Source: Phytohabitans kaempferiae (lineage in GTDB: Bacteria; Actinomycetota; Actinomycetes; Mycobacteriales; Micromonosporaceae). Taken from it: a DNA stretch of 64,000 nucleotides. Positions 58,928 through 64,000 of the stretch are shown piece after piece. The position numbers and the translations under genes were made by a program. Every line of letters begins with the position of its first letter. Positions within the stretch are counted from its first letter, which is position 1. The stretch spans positions 124,001-188,000 of the forward strand of contig NZ_JBHLUH010000061.1 in assembly GCF_042433955.1 (NCBI RefSeq), given 5' to 3'. Below the pieces are notes generated by a model, which ran no database searches, was not told the origin of the DNA, and saw only the letters and a program-made list of their open reading frames with translations.

Positions 58928-59643
58928 GCGCCGACATCGTGCTGAGCCTGGCCGGCGTGAGCCGGGAGTACCGGTCCGGCGGCGTCACCGTACGGGCGCT
59001 GCGCGACCTGAGCATCGAGGTGGCGGCCGGCGAGCTGGTCGCGGTGATGGGGCCGTCCGGCTCCGGCAAGTCCACGCTGCTGGCGATCGGCGGCGGCCTC
59101 GACGTCCCCACCGCCGGCCAGGTACGGGTCGAGGGCGTGCCGCTGGACGGGCTCTCCGCGACCGCGCTGGCCCGGCTGCGCCGCGACCGGATCGGATACG
59201 TGTTCCAGGACTTCAACCTGGTCTCCGGCCTCACCGCCGCGGAGAACGTCGCGCTGCCCCGCGAGCTGGCCGGCGCATCGGCCCGCCGGGCCCGGTCCGA
59301 GGCGTGCGCCGCGCTGGAGGAAGTGGGGCTCGCCGCGGAGGCGGACCGCTTTCCCGACCAGCTCTCCGGCGGCCAGCAGCAGCGGGTCGCGGTGGCCCGG
59401 GCATTGATCGGGCGGCGCCGGCTGCTGCTCGCCGACGAGCCGACCGGGGCGCTCGACTCGGCCACCGGCCAGGCGGTGCTCGACCTGATCCGGGCCCGGG
59501 TCGACCGCGGCGCGGCCGCCGTGCTGGTGACTCACGAGGCGCGCTTCGCGAGCTGGGCCGACCGGATCGTGTTCCTGCGCGACGGGCGCATGGTCGACAG
59601 CACCGGCGGGCGCGACCTGGCCGAGGAGCTGCTGACCTCATGA
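58924..59643 (+). CDS. ABC transporter ATP-binding protein (MacB/LolD type)
   Basis: A 239-residue ATPase with Walker A GPSGSGKST near residues 40-48, Q-loop YVFQDFNLVSGLTAAEN, signature LSGGQQQRVAVARAL and Walker B LLADEPTGALD. It belongs to the group that powers FtsX-fold permeases for peptides, lipoproteins or antimicrobial extrusion. It overlaps both neighbours by ATGA, and its permease partner is immediately downstream. Confidence 0.95.
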   Translation: MSADIVLSLAGVSREYRSGGVTVRALRDLSIEVAAGELVAVMGPSGSGKSTLLAIGGGLDVPTAGQVRVEGVPLDGLSATALARLRRDRIGYVFQDFNLVSGLTAAENVALPRELAGASARRARSEACAALEEVGLAAEADRFPDQLSGGQQQRVAVARALIGRRRLLLADEPTGALDSATGQAVLDLIRARVDRGAAAVLVTHEARFASWADRIVFLRDGRMVDSTGGRDLAEELLTS

Positions 59644-62120
59644 AGCTCGCCGAGACGGCCGGGTCGTGGCGCGTGGCGATCCGGGTCGCCCGCCGCTCCG
59701 CGGCCCGGAGCAAGGCCCGCACGCTGCTGATCGTGCTGATGCTGGCGCTGCCCGTGTACGCCGGCACGGTGCTGGCGCTCTCGTACGCGAGCACGTACAC
59801 CTCCGCCGACACCGAGGCGAGCTGGCGGCTTGGACAGGCCGACTGGGAGATCTCCGGCGAGAGTGCGCCCGCTGTCCTGGAGACGCTGCCGCCGGGCAGC
59901 CGCACCGCGCGGGTCACCTACGGTCGCACGGTCGTGCGTGCCGAGGGGGCCTACAGCCAGCGCGACTACGCGGCCGTCGACGTCGACGACGAGCTGACCT
60001 CGGGCATCTTCGCGGTGCGCGCCGGCCGGGCACCGCGCGGCCCGGACGAGGCCGCCGTCTCCGCCGCGCTCGCCGAGGCCACCGGTGTCACGGTCGGCGG
60101 CCGGCTGGCGGTCGGCGTACCGCCGCGCGAGCGCACCGTCGTGGGCATCGTCGATCCGGCGCGCGAGCTGAGCATCCCGCTCGTCGTCACCGCCGCCGAC
60201 CAGCCCCTCTCCGGCAGCGCCGCGCACACGCTGGTGAAGCTGCCGCCGGGCGAGGGCTGGTCACCGGACATGAGTGCCGCGCGGACCTGCGAGGTGCGGC
60301 CGGACGGCAGGGAGGTGTGCGTCGGGTCGCTCAGTACCACGTACCGCGGCGACCTGCGCCCGAGCGCGGCGGAGCTGGCCACGCGGACGGCGGCCTTCGT
60401 GCTGGTGGTCGGCTTCGCCGGCCTCCAGGTGGCGCTGCTGGCCGGCGCGGCCTTCGCGGTCGGGGCCCGCCGCCAGCGGCGCGAGCTGGCCATGATCGCC
60501 GCCGTGGGGGCGAGCCGCGCCCAGGTGGCACGCATGGTGCTCGCCAACGGCCTCGTGCTCGGCGTGCTCGCGGGCGGCTGCGGGGTGGCGCTGGGCGCGC
60601 TCACGTACCAGCTCAACAAGGACACCGTCGAACGTCTCGCCAACCATCCGCTCGACCACGGCGCGGCGCCGGTGGGGTGGCTGGCCGCCATCGCGCTCTT
60701 CGCCGTGGTGGTCGGCCTGCTCGCGGCCGCCGGTCCGGCGCGCGGCGCGGCCCGGCAGGGGCTGCGCACCGCGCTGTCCGGGCGCGAGCCGGTGACCGCC
60801 GCGAGCAACCTGCGCTGGCTCGTCGCCGGGCTGCTGATCGCGGCCGGGGGAGCGGTGGCCGCGGTCGTCGCCGCCGGCCCGACCGGCAGCATCGTCACGG
60901 TCACCGCGGGCGCCATGGCCATCCTGCTCGGCGTGGCGGCGGCGACGCCGGTGCTGGTCGCCGGCGCGGGCCGGCTCGCCCGCCGGCTGCCGCTGGCGGT
61001 GCGGCTCGCGGTACGCCACGCCGCCCGGCACCGGCTGCGTACCGCCGCGTCGGCCGCCGCCGTCTGCACGGCCGTCGCGGGCAGCATGGCGCTGATGCTC
61101 TACAACGCGGCCGAGGACGTCGACCACCTGATGCTGCAACCCGACGCCCGACCCGGCCAGGTGCTGGTGCCCGCCGCCGCGGCCGACCACCTGACACCAC
61201 CGCGGCGGCAGGCGCTGGAGGCGGCGCTGCCCACGCGGGCCGGCATCCCGCTCGTCTTGGCGGACCAGATGGTGCGGCCCGGATCCGAGCCGCCGGTGTA
61301 CGGCAACAGCGGCGTGCCGGCCTGGGTCCCGGAGCGGGTCGCGGTCGGGGGAGCCGACCTGATCCGCGCCGTGACCGGAGCCGAGGCACCGCCGGCGGCG
61401 CTCGCCGCGCTGCGTGACGGTGGCGCGGTGGCGTTCTATCCGCATCTGATCGTCGACGGGCAGCTGCGGACCGCCGGCGGGCACGCCGTGCCGGCCGTCC
61501 TCGTACCGGCGCCGGACTGGTACACCGAGCTGCCGGCCGCCGTGGTCGCCGAGGAGACCGCGGCCCGGCTCGGCCTCACCACCAGCCCGGCGGGGCTGCT
61601 CGTCGACACCACGCGCCCGGCCACGCCGGCCGAGTACGCCGCCGCCAACTCGGTGGTCCTGGCCGCGCAGGTGGAGGCGAGCCCGACGGTCACCGATCCC
61701 GCACCGGCCCTGCTCGGCACGAAGCGGGAGGCCGGCGGGCGCGACTACGGCGCGATGTTCCTCGTGCTGGCGGCGGTCAGCGCGGCCGTCACGCTGGCCG
61801 CGAGCGCGGTGGCCGTGGGGCTGGCCACCGCCGAGATGCGCGGCGATCTGTCCACATTGGCCGCGGTCGGCGCGGGGCCCCGGCTGCGCCGCCGGATCGC
61901 GGCCGCCCAGGCGGGGCTCATCGTGGGCATCGGCGCCGCGCTCGGCGTGGTCGGCGGCATCGCGCCCGCCGCCGGGATGGTCGCCTTCCGGGACAACCTC
62001 GCCTGGCGGATACCGTGGCTGCCGCTCGCCATCACGGTGGTCCTGGCGCCCGTGGCCGCCGTGCTGTTCGCCGCAGTCCTGACCCGCCCACGGCTCGTGC
62101 TGGTCCGCCGCCTCGGCTGA
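59640..62120 (+). CDS. FtsX-like ABC transporter permease
   Basis: An 826-residue permease with the ten-segment layout of two FtsX repeats. One segment lies near residues 28-50, a large outer domain follows, and then clusters of segments at about 250-390, a second outer domain and a last trio (about 700-820). FtsX motifs appear as ELAMIAAVGASRAQVARMVL and LSTLAAVGAGPRLRRRIAAA. Such proteins use outside domains to bind or transmit substrate, often in drug or bacteriocin export. It ends the padR operon. Confidence 0.9.
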   Translation: MKLAETAGSWRVAIRVARRSAARSKARTLLIVLMLALPVYAGTVLALSYASTYTSADTEASWRLGQADWEISGESAPAVLETLPPGSRTARVTYGRTVVRAEGAYSQRDYAAVDVDDELTSGIFAVRAGRAPRGPDEAAVSAALAEATGVTVGGRLAVGVPPRERTVVGIVDPARELSIPLVVTAADQPLSGSAAHTLVKLPPGEGWSPDMSAARTCEVRPDGREVCVGSLSTTYRGDLRPSAAELATRTAAFVLVVGFAGLQVALLAGAAFAVGARRQRRELAMIAAVGASRAQVARMVLANGLVLGVLAGGCGVALGALTYQLNKDTVERLANHPLDHGAAPVGWLAAIALFAVVVGLLAAAGPARGAARQGLRTALSGREPVTAASNLRWLVAGLLIAAGGAVAAVVAAGPTGSIVTVTAGAMAILLGVAAATPVLVAGAGRLARRLPLAVRLAVRHAARHRLRTAASAAAVCTAVAGSMALMLYNAAEDVDHLMLQPDARPGQVLVPAAAADHLTPPRRQALEAALPTRAGIPLVLADQMVRPGSEPPVYGNSGVPAWVPERVAVGGADLIRAVTGAEAPPAALAALRDGGAVAFYPHLIVDGQLRTAGGHAVPAVLVPAPDWYTELPAAVVAEETAARLGLTTSPAGLLVDTTRPATPAEYAAANSVVLAAQVEASPTVTDPAPALLGTKREAGGRDYGAMFLVLAAVSAAVTLAASAVAVGLATAEMRGDLSTLAAVGAGPRLRRRIAAAQAGLIVGIGAALGVVGGIAPAAGMVAFRDNLAWRIPWLPLAITVVLAPVAAVLFAAVLTRPRLVLVRRLG

Positions 62121-62185
62121 GCGCCCCAGCTCGGCGCGGTCCCACGGCGAGCGGCCCAGGCTGAAGACCTCGTCGACCGGGGCGC

Positions 62186-63490
62186 TCAGCCGGAGACCGG
62201 GAAGTTGGGGCGGAACACGTTGTCGGGGTCGTACCGGTGCTTGACCGCCCGCAGCCGGGCGACCACGTCGGGCGTGAAGGCGTCCGCCACGGTCTCGCTC
62301 GCGTGCAGGAACGTGAAGGGCTTGCGGCCGCTGGTGGGCATCGCGGCGGCGAGGCTCCGCTGCCGGGCGGAGATCGCCGCGGCCACGTCCGGGTCGGTGG
62401 GGATGCCCAGCGTGTAGAGGATGTACGGCTCGGCGAGCGGGCCGTGCGGACCGCCCGACGGCTGGGCCAGCGCGCCGCCGAGGTGGCGCACCTGCACGGC
62501 CAGCAGGGGAGCGATCGGGTCGGCGAGCAGGGCGGCGGCAGCGCTGTCGTCGAGGTGGGTCAGCAGGTCACCGCGGGACAGGCCGGGACTCGGATCGGTG
62601 GGCTCGTCGGTGATCGCGCCCAGCTCGGCGACGGACATCGGCTGCCGGCTGTCGGTGAGCGGCGCCGGCAGCCGGTCGAGCGGGGCCAGCAGCTCCCGCG
62701 CCTCGCCCTCCGGGCCGAGGTGGGTGACGTCGACCGCGACCATCGGCTCGGCGCCGGGGATGTGCAGCAGGTCGAGCCAGAGGGTCAGCTCGTCGGGGGC
62801 GGTCGCCGTGATCCGCCGGAAGGCGTCGAGGACCGCGGGGGCGTGCGCGCCGGTCCACAGTGTACGGCCGCCGAAGAGCGCCGGTGCCGCCCGCAGCTCC
62901 AGCTCCAGCGCGGTGACGATGGCGAAGTCGCCGCCGGCGCCGCGCATCGCCCAGAACAGGTCCGGGTCGGTGCCGGCGTCCACGCGCCGCCGCTGCCCCT
63001 CGGCGTCGACGATCTCGAAGGCGGTGACGCTGTCGGCGACCCAGCCGTACCGGCGGCCGAACCAGCTCACCCCGCCGCCGAGCGCGACGCCGGTGACGCT
63101 GACGATCGGTGAGCTGCCGGGCAGGCCGGTGAGGCCGTGTGCCGCCGCGGCGGCCTGGAGGCGGCCGGACGGCACGCCCGCGCCGACCCGCGCTCGGCGC
63201 GCGGCCGGGTCGAGCTCCAGCGCGTCGAGGCGGCCGGTGCGCAGCAGGATCGTGCCGCCGGTGCGGCCGGTGGCGCCGTGCCCGTTGGGCTGCGTCGCGA
63301 CGCCGAGCCCGGCCGACCGGGCGTACCGCACCAGCGCGGCCACGTCGTCGGCGTCGGCCGCCTCGACCACGGCCGCGACCGGCTGCTCGACCGCCACGTT
63401 CCAGGGGCGGCGGGCGGCGTCGAAGTCGGCGTCGCCGGGCAGCCAGACCTGGCCGCGAACGGCGGAGGCCAGGGAGTGCGGGGCGTTCAT
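62186..63490 (-). CDS. FAD-binding oxidoreductase (berberine-bridge type)
   Basis: A 434-residue flavoenzyme with an N-terminal FAD-binding domain. The flavin-attaching histidine motif (QPNGHGATGRTGG, H71) is present, and SVTGVALGGGVSWFGRRYGW lies at about 130-150. A BBE domain at the C terminus has the ending RYDPDNVFRPNFPV. The second cysteine attachment site of bicovalent members is not seen. These enzymes oxidise sugars or alcohols, or tailor natural products. ATG 63490 follows GGGAAGG at 8 bases. It is head-to-tail with the Rrf2 gene. Confidence 0.92.
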   Translation of the reverse strand: MNAPHSLASAVRGQVWLPGDADFDAARRPWNVAVEQPVAAVVEAADADDVAALVRYARSAGLGVATQPNGHGATGRTGGTILLRTGRLDALELDPAARRARVGAGVPSGRLQAAAAAHGLTGLPGSSPIVSVTGVALGGGVSWFGRRYGWVADSVTAFEIVDAEGQRRRVDAGTDPDLFWAMRGAGGDFAIVTALELELRAAPALFGGRTLWTGAHAPAVLDAFRRITATAPDELTLWLDLLHIPGAEPMVAVDVTHLGPEGEARELLAPLDRLPAPLTDSRQPMSVAELGAITDEPTDPSPGLSRGDLLTHLDDSAAAALLADPIAPLLAVQVRHLGGALAQPSGGPHGPLAEPYILYTLGIPTDPDVAAAISARQRSLAAAMPTSGRKPFTFLHASETVADAFTPDVVARLRAVKHRYDPDNVFRPNFPVSG

Positions 63491-63499
63491 GGTGGATCC

Positions 63500-63545
63500 T
63501 TCCCTCTGAATTCCTGGATATTTGACATCCTGAATATGGTCCGCG
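63500..63545. promoter_or_regulatory. Candidate Rrf2 operator
   Basis: An AT-rich island, TTCCTGGAT-ATTTGAC-ATCCTGAA, is an imperfect palindrome upstream of the FAD oxidoreductase gene. It sits in GC-rich surroundings and just after the Rrf2-family gene. Assignment to that regulator is positional inference. Confidence 0.4.
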
Positions 63546-63602
63546 CGAGCCCGTGCGGAGCGGGGGCGGAGGAGCGGTGAGGTGGTCCGCCGGCGGGTCC
63601 GG

Positions 63603-64000
63603 TCAGGCGCGCAGCGCGGCGAACCTGTTGACCGTGTTGCCCGGCGTCGCGGGGTAGTGGCGCTCGACCCGCGCCTTCAGGTCGGCCAGGGTCTGCCCGG
63701 CCAGCTCGCCCCGCCAGGCCAGGTCGGCCCGCCGCATCGCCTGGGACACGAGGCAGGACTCACGGTAGTCGGCTGCGGGGTCGGCGCCCGGACCCCGCTT
63801 GAGCAGTTGGTCGCACCGGAACGCCTCCTCGGCGCCCTCGATCGCGACCACCACGTCGAGCAGCGTGATGCGCTCGGGGCTGCGGGCGAGCTGGAAGCCG
63901 CCGCGCGGGCCGGAGGTGGACGAGACGATGCCGGCGCGCGCCAGCGCCTGCAACTGCTTGTTGAGGTATGCGGCCGGCAGGCTGTAGAACTCGGCCAGCT
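63603..64000 (-). CDS. Rrf2-family transcriptional regulator (partial, runs off the window)
   Basis: The last 132 codons are present; the N terminus lies beyond base 64000. The readable HTH (LAEFYSLPAAYLNKQLQALA), the wing GPRGGFQLARSPERITLLDV and the VVVAIEG core are Rrf2 hallmarks. The C-terminal part has two cysteines (FRCDQ and ESCLV), fewer than the three of Fe-S-binding IscR/NsrR, so it may be redox- or ligand-sensing instead. It probably controls the FAD oxidoreductase gene downstream. Confidence 0.9.
   Translation of the reverse strand, partial: LAEFYSLPAAYLNKQLQALARAGIVSSTSGPRGGFQLARSPERITLLDVVVAIEGAEEAFRCDQLLKRGPGADPAADYRESCLVSQAMRRADLAWRGELAGQTLADLKARVERHYPATPGNTVNRFAALRA

Overview
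The window is very GC-rich, with GC-biased wobble positions, many GTG/TTG starts, strong GGAGG-type ribosome sites and frequent 4-base ATGA/GTGA overlaps. The gene content fits a filamentous actinomycete, most likely of the Micromonosporaceae type: paired GAF-ANTAR proteins, Spo0M, a GPP34 protein, a DUF574 methyltransferase, NB-ARC/TPR and NarL-type two-component systems, and nrdAB behind a cobalamin riboswitch. The taxonomic guess is inference. No rRNA, CRISPR array, phage or complete IS element was recognised, and no convincing tRNA.

Layout. 1-11.2 kb: housekeeping and stress genes (SDR, two GAF-ANTAR proteins, GlsB-type protein, MerR, Spo0M, Bax-inhibitor-1 protein, DUF2254 protein, a PP2C-like protein, two CNNM/CBS proteins). 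11.2-18.8 kb: one minus-strand catabolic operon running GntR, two cyclase-family proteins, solute-binding protein, two sugar-type permeases, PPC-domain protein and FGGY kinase, with two 14-bp palindromes at its head. 18.8-27.0 kb: a patchwork of decayed genes (HAD hydrolase, epimerase, alpha/beta hydrolase), a MITE-like element and two orphan LacI-type operators, interleaved with a two-component system, a tandem P-loop protein and a methyltransferase. 27.0-31.5 kb: a divergent MFS/MarR pair with a long palindromic operator, then a divergent ECF sigma/PepSY pair whose two promoters share one sequence. 31.5-35.2 kb: class Ia ribonucleotide reductase nrdAB behind a B12 riboswitch. 38.3-47.6 kb: a six-gene, fully overlapping operon preceded by a close match to the nickel regulator (Nur) box: a family-5 binding protein, a permease, a permease-ATPase-ATPase triple fusion, a methyltransferase and an exporter-fold ABC pair. 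47.6-56.9 kb: HTH regulator, ArsB/NhaD-type transporter, PRC-barrel protein, a second two-component system, an NB-ARC/TPR protein and a 1.5-kb low-GC stretch with a 7-bp tandem repeat. 57-64 kb: a canonical cyclase, a PadR/ABC/FtsX operon with a readable promoter and operator, and an FAD oxidoreductase next to an Rrf2 regulator that runs off the edge.

The best candidates for something undescribed are three. The first is the Nur-box operon that couples a nickel/opine-type importer to a methyltransferase and an exporter-fold pair, which looks like a metallophore system. The second is the self-contained ECF sigma/PepSY unit with twin promoters. The third is the GntR operon, whose two cyclase-family proteins lack the usual metal-binding motif.
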